NCBI GenBank assembly: GCA_030650395.1 | Contig: JAUSDY010000176.1 | Location: 1-64,000, forward strand | Direction of reading: 5' to 3' | DNA: 64,000 bases | Source: Acidobacteriota bacterium | Lineage (GTDB): Bacteria > Acidobacteriota > Vicinamibacteria > Vicinamibacterales > UBA2999 | Shown: in pieces, positions 47,296-55,632 of the stretch | Position numbering within the stretch: the first letter of the stretch is position 1 | How the letters are laid out: each line of letters starts with the position of its first letter | Program-made: the position numbers and the translations under genes | Notes under the pieces: generated by a model | Seen by the model: the letters and a program-made list of their open reading frames with translations, nothing else | Told to the model about the DNA's origin: nothing | Databases searched by the model: none

Positions 47296-47601
47296 ATGAA
47301 GACCGCAGAACCGATCCATCCGGGAGAGATCCTGCTCGAGGAATTTCTGAAAGCCTACGATCCGCCCGTTTCTCAGACTGAGGCGGCTGAGCGTCTGGGC
47401 TGGTCGTTTGTGCGCCTGAACCAGTTGATCAATCAGAAGCGCGGCGTGACGGCTGAGAACGCCGTGGACCTTGCGGCGCTTACCGGGACGTCGTCGATGT
47501 TCTGGATGAACCTGCAGCAGCGCTATGACCTTTGGCACGCGGAGCGCCAGCGTGAGCGGCGCGGTGCACCGAAGATCCGGCCGTTGAAGAAGACGGCCTG
47601 A
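47296..47601 (+). CDS. higA: HigA-family XRE antitoxin
   Basis: A 101-aa HigA: IHPGEILLEEFL at the N-terminus, HTH SQTEAAERLGWSFVRLNQLI, then GVTAENAVDLAALTGTSSMFWMNLQQRYDL, all diagnostic. It represses its own operon and inhibits HigB. The upstream toxin appears damaged at its 5' end, leaving a possibly solitary antitoxin. Confidence 0.9.
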   Translation: MKTAEPIHPGEILLEEFLKAYDPPVSQTEAAERLGWSFVRLNQLINQKRGVTAENAVDLAALTGTSSMFWMNLQQRYDLWHAERQRERRGAPKIRPLKKTA

Positions 47602-47703
47602 CGGGACGCCAATGTTCACCCGCGAGACAACTTTTGCCCGTAGGTCTTGAATTGTTCCTCGTCGATGCGAAGGTGGACCGCCCCCGAAGTAGAATCCGGG
47701 CCT

Positions 47704-48573
47704 ATGCCTTTTAGAGACACTCACCGTGCCGCGTTGACGTCCATCATCGCCGCGGCGATCACCCTGGGGCCTGCGCTCGATGCGGGCCAGACCGGCGTGC
47801 AATCGGTGCAATACCGGTCACCCGAGGGAGTGGAGTATCGCTCGCTTCCCGATACGGACGCGGTTAAGAGCGCGCGAGCCGCTCTCGAAGCCAACCCAAA
47901 GACCATTACTCGCATCATCGACCTCGGCGTTGCCCAGTCCGGCGCGCGGCAGTTTCGCGAAGCCATCGCGACGTTCACGCGGGGGCTCGAGATCGAGCCG
48001 AACAACGCGCTGCTCCTCCGATGGCGCGGCCATCGATATCTTTCCCTGCGTGAATTCGATCGCGCGTTCGCCGACCTCACGCGCGGCGGCGCCATCGACA
48101 GCACGATCTACGGAATCTGGTACCACCTCGGTGTCGTCCAGTACCTGCGCGGAGACTTTGCCGAAGCGGCCGCATCGTTCGCCAAGGCTCAGCCGATCGC
48201 ACCGGACGCCGGCGAACTGGCGGGTTCCACGGACTGGTTGTGGATGTCGCTCAGCCGGGCCGGGCGCGGCGCGGAAGCGAGGTCTATGCTTGATCGGATG
48301 CTCGATCGGCGGCCGGATTCGAAGCCCGTGACCAACGCGTACACGCGGCGCCTGCAACTCTATCGTGGCGAGATCGGTCCGGAAGCCGTGGTAACGGCGG
48401 CGGATACGGACGAAGTGCAGGTCGCCACGCTCGCCTACGGCCTTGGCAACTGGTACCTCCTGCGGGGCGACAAGGCGCAGGCGCGCAGTTGGTTCGAGCG
48501 ATCGATCCAGTCGGGCGGTTGGCCCGGGTTCGGATTCATCGTGTCGGAGGTGGAGCTCCGACGGCTTCGTTAA
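47704..48573 (+). CDS. TPR-repeat secreted protein
   Basis: A 289-aa protein with a signal peptide (ALTSIIAAAITLGPALDA) and a set of tetratricopeptide repeats (ARQFREAIATFTRGLEIEPN, REFDRAFADLTRG, LGVVQYLRGDFAEAAASF, KAQARSWFERSIQSG). Likely a periplasmic scaffold. ATG 47704 gives a clean signal peptide. Codons for residues 28-84 are duplicated at the 3' end of the quinoprotein-MBL gene (45433-45604). Confidence 0.8.
   Translation: MPFRDTHRAALTSIIAAAITLGPALDAGQTGVQSVQYRSPEGVEYRSLPDTDAVKSARAALEANPKTITRIIDLGVAQSGARQFREAIATFTRGLEIEPNNALLLRWRGHRYLSLREFDRAFADLTRGGAIDSTIYGIWYHLGVVQYLRGDFAEAAASFAKAQPIAPDAGELAGSTDWLWMSLSRAGRGAEARSMLDRMLDRRPDSKPVTNAYTRRLQLYRGEIGPEAVVTAADTDEVQVATLAYGLGNWYLLRGDKAQARSWFERSIQSGGWPGFGFIVSEVELRRLR
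47785..47956 (+). repeat. 172-bp direct repeat, copy 2 (native, in TPR gene)
   Basis: Partner of 45433-45604; the two copies bracket the island right end and both toxin-antitoxin loci. Confidence 0.85.
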
Positions 48574-48612
48574 GGTCTCTGCTCGCCGGACCTTGCGTTC
48601 AAGGGCCCTAGT

Positions 48613-48945
48613 CTAGAAACTGTGCTCAGTTAGCGCCTCGATGGTGCGTGCCAGTCGGCCGGCAGCGTCGCGGTCCAAATCGACGAAACGAACAGCGACG
48701 CCAGACGCGTCGCGATACACCGCCTCGGCGTTTACCATGATTGGACCTTCGCGAAGCAGGTCGATTTTCAGCCGTAACGTCGCGCCCGTCGGCTGCTCGT
48801 CACCGAAATTCACGAAGCCGCCACCGAGGTTCAAGTCGTAAATCAGGACCTGTGTCCTGGGCGTGTCCAAATGGTCACCGTCGAATGGACCGCGTACCCG
48901 AACGTACTTGCGTGCCGAATGAGTACTCCTGATTTCTTGCGCCAT
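48613..48945 (-). CDS. PilZ domain protein
   Basis: A 110-aa single-domain PilZ protein. RKYVR resembles the RxxxR and YDLNLGGGFV the (D/N)xSxxG motif that bind cyclic di-GMP, although the serine is replaced by asparagine. It may be a c-di-GMP effector related to motility or surface functions, or a reduced-affinity variant; the GGDEF-EAL protein at 55535 is a possible regulator of its ligand. The 273 bp upstream hold no other supported feature. Confidence 0.8.
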   Translation of the reverse strand: MAQEIRSTHSARKYVRVRGPFDGDHLDTPRTQVLIYDLNLGGGFVNFGDEQPTGATLRLKIDLLREGPIMVNAEAVYRDASGVAVRFVDLDRDAAGRLARTIEALTEHSF

Positions 48946-49218
48946 GCTCGGTCTCTCCTACTGTTATCGGGTGCGGGTGTGGACTACGAGAGCCTCTCGA
49001 GGACGTGCGCTCGGCATTACGAATTCCGTGCGCGTGTTACGAAAGCGTTAACTACATTCGTCACCTAGCCAAGGGCTTCAAGCCCACATGGCCTGTAATG
49101 CAATCCGCGAACCGGCCCAGCTGATCGGTGGCGCGCAAGCGGACTCCTCTCATTTCTATTGCGGCTGACCTGACGCTACGCCACCACGCCGCTACACTGG
49201 AAGAGGAGGAGACAAGAA

Positions 49219-49338
49219 ATGTGGGCAAGACTTGGAATGGTCGGCGGCGGCGTCGTCGCCGTCGCGTGGTCAGTGCTGTGGTTCGGCAAGCGCATGAGGC
49301 GGAGCCGGCCGATTGTGACAAGAATCGCGTATCGTTGA
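49219..49338 (+). CDS. small single-pass membrane protein, 39 aa
   Basis: ATG 49219 has a very strong ribosome-binding site (GAGGAGGAG, 8 bases upstream). The product MWARLGMVGGGVVAVAWSV then a cationic tail (GKRMRRSRP) looks like a one-helix membrane protein. It ends 4 bp before the DoxX gene, so it is probably co-transcribed with it. No homology assigned. Confidence 0.45.
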   Translation: MWARLGMVGGGVVAVAWSVLWFGKRMRRSRPIVTRIAYR

Positions 49339-49342
49339 CCGC

Positions 49343-49804
49343 ATGTCAGACCAAACGATGCGCGCCGTGGGCATCCTCACCGCCCGCGTCATTCTTGGGC
49401 TGATCTTCGGCATGGCCGGCTACTGGAAGACCTTCGAGCTCACGCCGATTGGCCACGCTCAGAAGCTGTTCATCGTTCCTTACGCCAACACCTGGATTCC
49501 GATCTGGATGCTCTGGGCCACCGGCACCATCATCCCCGTCGTCGAATTCGTCGCGGGTTGGATGGTGGTGCTCGGGTGGCGCGTCCGAGAGTGCCTGGTG
49601 GCGCTTGGGCTGATCCTGATGACGGTGACCTACGGCCACCTGCTGATCGAGCCGCTCTATAATTTCAACGGCCACGTCATTCCGCGCACGCTGCTACTGC
49701 TCGCCGTCGCATTCATGCCGCGCGATTCTGATTGGTATTCGCTAGACTACTGGCTTGATCGCCGGCGCCGCGAAGTCCGTAATCAACCGGTAGATGGTCA
49801 CTAA
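49343..49804 (+). CDS. DoxX-like integral membrane protein
   Basis: A 153-aa protein with four hydrophobic helices: TARVILGLIFGMAGYWKTF, WIPIWMLWATGTIIPVVEFV, CLVALGLILMTVTYGHLLI and TLLLLAVAF. The layout and GxxFxxAGxxK-like first helix match DoxX/DoxD-type proteins, whose role ranges from quinone-linked oxidation to unknown. No catalytic motif is certain. Confidence 0.75.
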   Translation: MSDQTMRAVGILTARVILGLIFGMAGYWKTFELTPIGHAQKLFIVPYANTWIPIWMLWATGTIIPVVEFVAGWMVVLGWRVRECLVALGLILMTVTYGHLLIEPLYNFNGHVIPRTLLLLAVAFMPRDSDWYSLDYWLDRRRREVRNQPVDGH

Positions 49805-49831
49805 CCAGGCAACTTCAGCTAGGAGCGTCGG

Positions 49832-50665
49832 ATGCTAAAGACCGCAAAACTGTTGGTACCGTTGGCGGTGGCAATACTCATCGGGCTAGCCGTAGGGTGT
49901 CGAACGGTTCAACCTGACGCCGGACACGAAGCCGTGCTCGTGCGGAAGCCGCTGATCTTTGGCAGTGGTGGTGTGGACCCAACGCCGGTGAAGACGGGCC
50001 TAAAGTACGTCGCATTCACGACCACTGGCATCGACGTCAACATGCAGCCGATGCGCATCGACGTCGAATTCAGCGACTTGATGACCACTGACGGCGTGCC
50101 GATCGACTTTCATGCCGTGCTGACACTGCAAGTCAGCGACAGCGTGAAGCTGGTGCGCGACTTCGGTCAAGACAACGTGGGTGGCAAGCCAGGGTTCTGG
50201 GTCCGGAATCTCGATCAACCGTACCGAACGGCCGTGCGTGATGCGGTGAAGGCACACGGCATGAACGAGATGGCCATTCAAGCCACGGCCGCCGAACAGG
50301 TCGATCGGGTCGTCACGGAGCACCTGTTGGCGATCATCAAAGAAACCGGCGTGCCGATACGCGTCCTCGACATGTCGCTGGGCCGTGCCAACCCGCCGGA
50401 TGCGATCCTGCACCAGCGCGTCGAAACGGCGGCACAGGAACAGCGCATCAATACGGAAAAACAGAAGAAGCTTGCTGAGGACCAGCGCAAGATGGCGGAA
50501 GAAAGCCGCGCCGCTGCCGACCAGGCCTACAACCAGAAGATGGGATTGAACCCGGAGCAGTACGTGGCTTTGCAGGCTATTGCGATGCAACGCGACGTCT
50601 GCTCGAAGGGCGGCTGCACCTTTCTCTACGGCGGCAACGCCGTGCCGCTCATCAATATGAAATAG
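49832..50665 (+). CDS. SPFH/band 7-domain lipoprotein
   Basis: A 277-aa protein with a lipoprotein signal (LAVAILIGLAVGC, cysteine near residue 23), then an SPFH (stomatin/prohibitin) domain (PDAGHEAVLVRKP, RIDVEFSDLMTTDGVPIDFHAVL) and a long charged coiled coil (RINTEKQKKLAEDQRKMAEE). SPFH proteins form membrane-associated oligomers. A lipid anchor instead of a TM helix is less usual. GGAG ribosome-binding site precedes ATG 49832. It converges on the ATPase gene with a 14-bp overlap. Confidence 0.82.
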   Translation: MLKTAKLLVPLAVAILIGLAVGCRTVQPDAGHEAVLVRKPLIFGSGGVDPTPVKTGLKYVAFTTTGIDVNMQPMRIDVEFSDLMTTDGVPIDFHAVLTLQVSDSVKLVRDFGQDNVGGKPGFWVRNLDQPYRTAVRDAVKAHGMNEMAIQATAAEQVDRVVTEHLLAIIKETGVPIRVLDMSLGRANPPDAILHQRVETAAQEQRINTEKQKKLAEDQRKMAEESRAAADQAYNQKMGLNPEQYVALQAIAMQRDVCSKGGCTFLYGGNAVPLINMK

Positions 50666-51716
50666 CGGCGGCGTTGAGTGCCGCGACACACACCACGGCG
50701 ACCGCGACACGTTTTGTCCACACGCGCCTGAGCCGCTGCAGATAGGTCTCGGACCGCAACTCGCCCTGCATATCCTTCCATGCGGCTTGCGACCCTACCT
50801 CACGCCTCACGACGGTGTTACGCAGTAACGCCGGTCGCGGCGCAAGCCTCCCGGTTGGCTCCTTCGCGAATTCCTGGCGCCGAGGCGGTTGGCGGGACGC
50901 TGGAGCGAGGTCCTGGGCCAGCCATTCGTCGACGAGCTCGGGAAAGTCCTTCTCTTCGTAGAGGTTGTCGGGGGTCTCGGCCGGCGTCAAGGCTGCTGCA
51001 GCCGGCGCCTCCGGTGCCGCGACCGGTGGTGCGACCGGCGGACGCGGCCGTTCGACGGTCTCAACCTGCGGGGCGACGATCGACGCCCACGTCGGCGTGA
51101 GAGTGGTCGGCCCGACTTCAAGGAGCGCCGCCTCGAGAACCTCGCGCTCGACGCTTGTCGCCTGGCGCTGGTGCGCCAGGTGCAACGCGCGGTCGCAGAT
51201 TCGATTGATCAATCGCGGCACGCCGCCGGATCGCCGATGGAGGATGTCGATGACGTCGGGCGCAAACAGCACGCGCTCCCGGTTGAGACCCGCGACGTGC
51301 AGTCGGTGTTGGATGTATCCGGCCACGGCATCGCGAGTCAACGGGGCGAGACGGTTGTAGCCGCAGACCCGCTGATCGACTTGTCGCATCTCCGGCAGCT
51401 GCAACTTGGCGTGAAGCTCGGGCTGTCCGACGAACACGATCTGCAGGTGCCCCTTGCTGCCGAAGGAATCAGCCAGGATGCGCGTTTCCTCGATCAGTGG
51501 CAGCGACATGTTCTGCGCTTCATCGATGATCACGACGACGAATGCCTTGAGATCCGGACCGATGTCCGCCACGCGTTCAAGCCGGTACTGAATGGCGTTG
51601 ACCGGATCGCGCTCGGCTTGATCGACGATCGTCGCCTCCGCGGAGGCCGCCGAGAGTGCGATCGTTGCGATGATGAGGCACCCCATAAAGGGGTGCCCTA
51701 CGTACTGAGGCAGCAT
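50652..51716 (-). pseudogene. ExeA/GspA-like AAA ATPase lacking its P-loop
   Basis: A 354-aa frame. Walker B VVVIIDEAQNMS, sensor region HLQIVFVGQPEL and SGGVPRLINRICDRAL are those of ExeA/GspA secretion ATPases, followed by a Pro/Ala linker and an Arg-rich region with a C-terminal TM helix. The N-terminal third, including Walker A, is missing; the frame instead begins with YVGHPFMGCL, which is simply a translated family C palindrome (51677-51697). I read it as a 5'-truncated gene, although a fragment could be made. Confidence 0.7.
51677..51697. repeat. palindrome (family C), second copy
   Basis: GGCACCCC-ATAAA-GGGGTGCC, perfect 8-bp stem, minus-strand flank GTAG as in the copy at 34100. It sits at the truncation end of the ATPase gene. 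Confidence 0.75.
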
Positions 51717-51868
51717 GGCGATGCAGATAGCAAGAGCAACGCCAACGGCAGAGGTCGCGTTCGCGCCTAATCCGCGCCGTCACAGCTGGCTATCAGGTAA
51801 CTTCGACGAGCAGACCGTGAATAATTGTCTTACCCTTGTCGCGGTTCGATCGTCGACACACGCGAGCC

Positions 51869-52837
51869 TCAGATCCCGAGCCGCATCAGATCTTCACCCC
51901 AGATCACCTTACCCTCGAAGACCTCCTGGATTTCATGGACGATCTGCTCCCGAATCCCCGGGTGATCGATCTGTGCGAGCAGGTGTGTCAGCACGAGCGT
52001 CTTGACGCCCGCGCGCTTTGCGATGATGGCGTTGTCGCGGTGATTGCCGCAGGCCGCGCGATACGCCGGCGTTGGCTCGGTGCCACTGAAATAGTGGTTC
52101 ATGTGAATCAGGATGTCGCAGCCCTTTGCCAGTTCAACGATAGTGTCACTGGGCCCGCTATCGCCGGTGTAACAGATTGAGCCTTCCTTGGTATCAAGGC
52201 GGAAGGCGAGGCACTCGAGATAGGGCTGCACGTGCTGGGCGTGGCCGACCGTCACCTTCCAGCCGTTGCCCTCAACCACCGAGCTGGCGTGGATCTCGGT
52301 CACCCGCGGCGCCGGACGCTTCCGCGGCGACTTGCCTCCGCGCGCTTCGAAGACGTCGAGGCTGCTGCGATGCTCGACGCGCGCACGGATGTCCGGACCG
52401 TAGACGCCGTCCTGCCCGAATAACTGTTCCGTCATGCGGGCGATCGGGGGCGGGCCGTAGACCTGGAGGTCCGGAATCCGATCGGCGCCCTGGTCTCACC
52501 GCTGCAGCACCAGGCGCCCGTAGTCCATGCAGTGGTCGTAGTGAAGGTGCGTGAAGAACGCGTGGGTCACGTCGATGGTGCGGTGCCCGCTTTCGATCAG
52601 CCGGTGGTGCGCGCCGGGCCCGTGGTCCCACACGATCAGGTCGGTTCCGACTTCGATGAGGTAACCGGAACTCTGCCGCTCCATCGAGGGGGCAGGGGTG
52701 CCCGTGCCCAGCAGCGTAATGGTGAGGGGCCGGGGCTGAGGCAGCGGGGATGTGGGGGCCGGCTGTTGCACGCCGGCGGCCGTGACCGCCGCGGCTGGGG
52801 AGACCGCAAGCGTTGCGATGAAGTCTCTGCGGTTCAA
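51869..52837 (-). pseudogene. Tat-exported MBL-fold hydrolase with in-frame TGA
   Basis: One continuous frame of 322 codons interrupted only by TGA at 52496-52498. The N-terminal part has a Tat signal (MNRRDFIATL), LLGTGTPAPSMERQ and THLHYDHCMDYGRLVLQR; after the TGA come 20 sense codons (DQGADRIPDLQVYGPPPIAR) then MTEQLFG..., ICYTGDSGPSD and VLTHLLAQ. The context R-stop-DQG fits a Trp codon (TGG) mutated to TGA. Both halves are otherwise well preserved, so the lesion is recent or the codon is read through. Confidence 0.8.
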
Positions 52838-52857
52838 GGAATGGTCCTTTCGGGGCG

Positions 52858-53247
52858 TCAGCCCGTAATCGCTTTGATCACCGCTTGCGGATCGCTCGAG
52901 GCGATCACGAGTCGATTGCCGGTCGCCAGGTAGCTGTAGCGAACGTTAATGTGCGCGTCGGCAATCCGCTGAAAGACTCGGGCCGCCGCGCCGGGTTCGT
53001 CCGCGACCGGCACCACCACGACGTCCTGCTCCTGCACTTCGCGAAACCCCGCCGCGGTGAGGCACTTCCGCGCGGCCGCCAGGTCGACGGCGAGGACGTG
53101 CACCACGCCGCCCATCTCGTTGTAGCCGTCGATGTTGATGCCGGCGGCGCTGACACACCCCAGGACCTTGGCCAGGACGCCAGGACGATCGTGGTCGTGG
53201 GTGACGGCAATGTCTGCGGCGACGTGGGGCTGATCGAGGTCTGCCAT
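52858..53247 (-). CDS. tandem ACT-domain protein
   Basis: A 129-aa protein with two ACT modules: ADIAVTHDHDRPGVLAKVLG...INIDGYNEM and VVVVPVADEPGAAARVFQRI...INVRYSYLATGNRLV. ACT pairs bind small ligands, often amino acids, to regulate enzymes or act as free-standing sensors. It is divergent from the next gene with 24 bp between starts and shares a symmetric -10 motif with it. Confidence 0.85.
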   Translation of the reverse strand: MADLDQPHVAADIAVTHDHDRPGVLAKVLGCVSAAGINIDGYNEMGGVVHVLAVDLAAARKCLTAAGFREVQEQDVVVVPVADEPGAAARVFQRIADAHINVRYSYLATGNRLVIASSDPQAVIKAITG

Positions 53248-53255
53248 GGCCCTGA

Positions 53256-53262
53256 TGATAAC
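53256..53262. promoter_or_regulatory. bidirectional -10-like motif
   Basis: TGATAAC gives GATAAC on the plus strand (predicted start near 53269, GTG at 53272) and TTATCA on the minus strand (predicted start near 53249, ATG at 53247). Both transcripts would be almost leaderless. Confidence 0.35.
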
Positions 53263-53271
53263 CTCGCCTCA

Positions 53272-54090
53272 GTGGCAAAAGACGACGAGATCGATGGCCT
53301 CTACCAGCTGCCGCTCGACGAGTTCACCCCCGCGCGCAACGCCCTCGCCAAGGACGCGGGCAAGGGTGCGCCCGAGATTAAACGCCTCGAAAAGCCCAAG
53401 GCCGCGGCCTGGGCCGTCAATCAGTTGTATTGGCGGGAACGGAAGCTCTACGACAGTTTGATCGCCGCGTCAGAACAGCTGCGCGCGGCGTATCGTCTGC
53501 AGCTGGCCGGCAAGTCCTCCGACGTCAAGAGCGCAGAGACGACCCATCGCGACCTGGTGAAGAAGGCGACGCAAGCCGCGCGCGAGATCCTGGAGGCGGC
53601 CGGAAACGCATCCGCCCCGGTGATGGAGGCGATCCGCGAAACCCTCGACACCTTGCCCGGCGCCGATCGGCCCGGGCGGCTGACGAAGCCGCTCAAGCGT
53701 ACCGGCTTCGAGGCCCTGCAAGGCTTCACCGTGTCGGCCAGTCCGCGGCCGATCAAGACGAAGCCTCAGCCCGCCAAGAAAGAGCCTGCGGCGAGCGAGC
53801 TGACCGCGAAAGAGCGGAAGGCGAGCGAGGCGGAAGAGCGCGAGCGCAAGATGACCACCGAGCGGCTGCGCTTCGCCGAAGCGGCCGAGAGGGAAGCCGA
53901 CGCCGCCCTCGAGCGGACCCGCCGCGCCGTCGAGCGCGCCCAGCGCATGCGCGAGCGGATCGAAGGCGAGTTGGCCGACGCCGCGGAAGCGGAGAAGAAG
54001 CTGCGTAAAGAGGAGACCGCTCGCGAGGGCGCGCACGAAAAGACGGTGGCGGAGCGCGAGCGGCTAGAGGAGTTAAGAGTTAAGAGTTAA
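53272..54090 (+). CDS. coiled-coil protein of unknown function, 272 aa
   Basis: GTG 53272 opens AKDDEIDGLYQLPLDEFTPARN; the N-terminal half (KRLEKPKAAAWAVNQLYWRE, then helices) resembles small 'transposase-like/uncharacterised' acidobacterial and actinobacterial proteins with the LPLDEFTPARNALAK pattern, but no function is known. The second half is a long highly charged coiled coil (ERTRRAVERAQRMRERIEGE). The last codons (ELRVKS) and the stop are encoded by the TTAAGAG tandem repeat, so its C-terminus is repeat-derived. The frame extends upstream to 52885 but that part is antisense to the ACT gene. Confidence 0.75.
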   Translation: MAKDDEIDGLYQLPLDEFTPARNALAKDAGKGAPEIKRLEKPKAAAWAVNQLYWRERKLYDSLIAASEQLRAAYRLQLAGKSSDVKSAETTHRDLVKKATQAAREILEAAGNASAPVMEAIRETLDTLPGADRPGRLTKPLKRTGFEALQGFTVSASPRPIKTKPQPAKKEPAASELTAKERKASEAEERERKMTTERLRFAEAAEREADAALERTRRAVERAQRMRERIEGELADAAEAEKKLRKEETAREGAHEKTVAERERLEELRVKS

Positions 54091-54187
54091 GAGTTAAGAG
54101 TTAAGAGTTAAGAGTTAAGAGTTAAGAGTTAAGAGTTAAGAGTTAAGAGTTAAGAGTTAAGAGTTTAGGGTTAAGAGTTTAGGGTTA
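54071..54187. repeat. tandem heptad repeat AGTTAAG, about 13 copies plus variants
   Basis: A near-perfect array of the 7-bp unit AGTTAAG from 54071 to about 54160, ending in AGTTTAGGG variants. It lies between two converging genes and provides the stop of the upstream gene and borders the stop of the creatininase-family gene. No inverted half is present here, unlike the other word repeats. Confidence 0.9.
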
Positions 54188-55111
54188 GCTCGATTTCTTT
54201 TCGGCAATTGCCCGTTTGATGAGCTCGACGGTACGGGTGGCGCGGGCTTCGACGATGGCGCGGGCCCATTCCTGCGACTGCTTCAAGTTCGAAATGTCCA
54301 CGCCGTTGATGGTCGCCTTCTTCGCCGTCACGCGCGCGTCCCACCGGACTGAATTCGGATCGGTCAGCAGCATGTTCAACGTAATCCCCGGGCTGTCGTG
54401 CAAGCCATCGTCGGGCATCCCGTCTTTCGTGACGCCGAGACTGCGCAGCACATTCGGCGTGCCGGGAGGCGCGGTGTAATAGCCGGGAATGGTCGCCACA
54501 AACGCGCTGCCGGCAAACTGCGCGGTGAGCTTGTCGGCGACCGCTTTCTGGCCAGCCTGATTCCCGCCGCTGTCGCCGATGAAGATGATGTTCGTGAAGC
54601 CGTGCATCTTCAGGCTGGACGCGATATCGGTGAGGAGCGCCTGGAATGTTTCCTCGCGCAGGCTGATTGTCCCGGCGCTTCGCATGTGCCCGCTCGGTGG
54701 ATCGATGCGGCCTTCGGGCACGAACTCGACGATCGGCGCGCACAAGGCGTTGCCCAGCTTGCGCGCAATCGCGTCGCAGTTCGTGCGCAGCACGTAGTTG
54801 TGCTTGCCGGTGACGAGCCACGGGCCGTTTGGTTCCATCCCGCCGGTCGGGATGATCGCCGTCGTCTTGCCTGCCTTGATCGCATCGCGGACGTCCATCC
54901 ACGTCATTTCTTCGAGCCAGGTCGTGTTCGGCGCGGGCAATGGATTGGGCGCATCAGCGCAGTTGTAGGCGCTGTCGCGGCAGTCACCGCCGCCTCTCGA
55001 TCGAGGATCGGGCGGCCGCTGCTGGCCGCCGGCAGGCGCCTGCGCGAACGACAGCGCAGTAATAAACGTGATGGCGGCAGCAATAACAACGGTCTTGGTC
55101 ATGGCAGGCAT
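54185..55111 (-). CDS. creatininase-family amidohydrolase, exported
   Basis: A 308-aa protein with a signal peptide (TVVIAAAITFITALSFAQA) and a creatininase fold: TAIIPTGGMEPNGPWLVTGKHN, a Gly-rich IGDSGGNQAGQ, and GHMRSAGTISL. In canonical enzymes the first motif reads GSxEQHGPHLP with metal ligands; here it is EPNGPWL, so metal binding or substrate may differ. Creatininases hydrolyse cyclic amides or formamides. Start could be ATG 55111 or 55102. Confidence 0.82.
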   Translation of the reverse strand: MPAMTKTVVIAAAITFITALSFAQAPAGGQQRPPDPRSRGGGDCRDSAYNCADAPNPLPAPNTTWLEEMTWMDVRDAIKAGKTTAIIPTGGMEPNGPWLVTGKHNYVLRTNCDAIARKLGNALCAPIVEFVPEGRIDPPSGHMRSAGTISLREETFQALLTDIASSLKMHGFTNIIFIGDSGGNQAGQKAVADKLTAQFAGSAFVATIPGYYTAPPGTPNVLRSLGVTKDGMPDDGLHDSPGITLNMLLTDPNSVRWDARVTAKKATINGVDISNLKQSQEWARAIVEARATRTVELIKRAIAEKKSS

Positions 55112-55467
55112 TTTACGGGATTCACTGCCAAGGGGTCAGCCGGGGTCCCCGCCACGCGGACTTTGCGTGGTGGGGTGGAGACCCCTCGGCAATTCTCACT
55201 CGGGGTCAGACCCCCAATTCGCGTGTTCCAAGCGCGCTGGATGTGTGCCTAAATGACTCAGACCTGTTATGTATATGAAAATAAAGTAGTTACAGTAAAA
55301 CTTGCCTCACTTGTGTGATGTTAATGTTCCATTAAGTCACATTGTGGCTTAAATTGCGTTCCGTTTCCTAACTGTAAGAGGCTCGTTAAACACAGTATTA
55401 AAATGACTTATATGCTTCATCTGCAAAACTGTCTGAGCGGCTACGAAATTGAATTTGAGTCCTCTAG
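55112..55467. other. non-coding interval with AT-rich block
   Basis: 55130-55222 contains hairpin-forming CCACGCGGAC...GCGTGG and GGGGTCAGACCCC. From about 55255 to 55467 the base composition switches to clearly AT-rich (for example TATGTATATGAAAATAAAGT), unlike anything else in the window. No gene is apparent. It ends at the remnant of a sensor kinase, so it probably marks an insertion/deletion junction or foreign DNA. Confidence 0.65.
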
Positions 55468-55632
55468 ATGTCTAAAGACGACAGTAAAAACCCTGTGTCG
55501 CGCTTCTGCGACCTGATGGGCGGCGCGATCTCAGTTGAAAGCGAGCTTGGTAAGGGATCCTGTTTCGTGGTGCGGTTGCCGGTCGAAATGGCCGACGTGG
55601 CCGAACCCGAAGTTCCGGCGTTTGCCGTCTAA
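55468..55632 (+). pseudogene. C-terminal remnant of a sensor histidine kinase
   Basis: The 54-aa frame reads SRFCDLMGGAISVESELGKG then SCFVVRLPVEM, which is the end of a HATPase_c domain (G2 box and last strand). Everything upstream of the G2 box is missing and replaced by AT-rich DNA. It overlaps the truncated receiver gene that follows. Confidence 0.75.

Noticed and set aside
52496-52498. Selenocysteine codon
   Set aside because: No SECIS-like hairpin was evident after the TGA and family context favours Trp; no selenocysteine machinery is in the window.
52885-53271. Upstream extension of the coiled-coil gene
   Set aside because: It is antisense to the ACT-domain gene; the GTG at 53272 is a better start.
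54071-54187. CRISPR array
   Set aside because: The 7-bp units are contiguous with no spacers.
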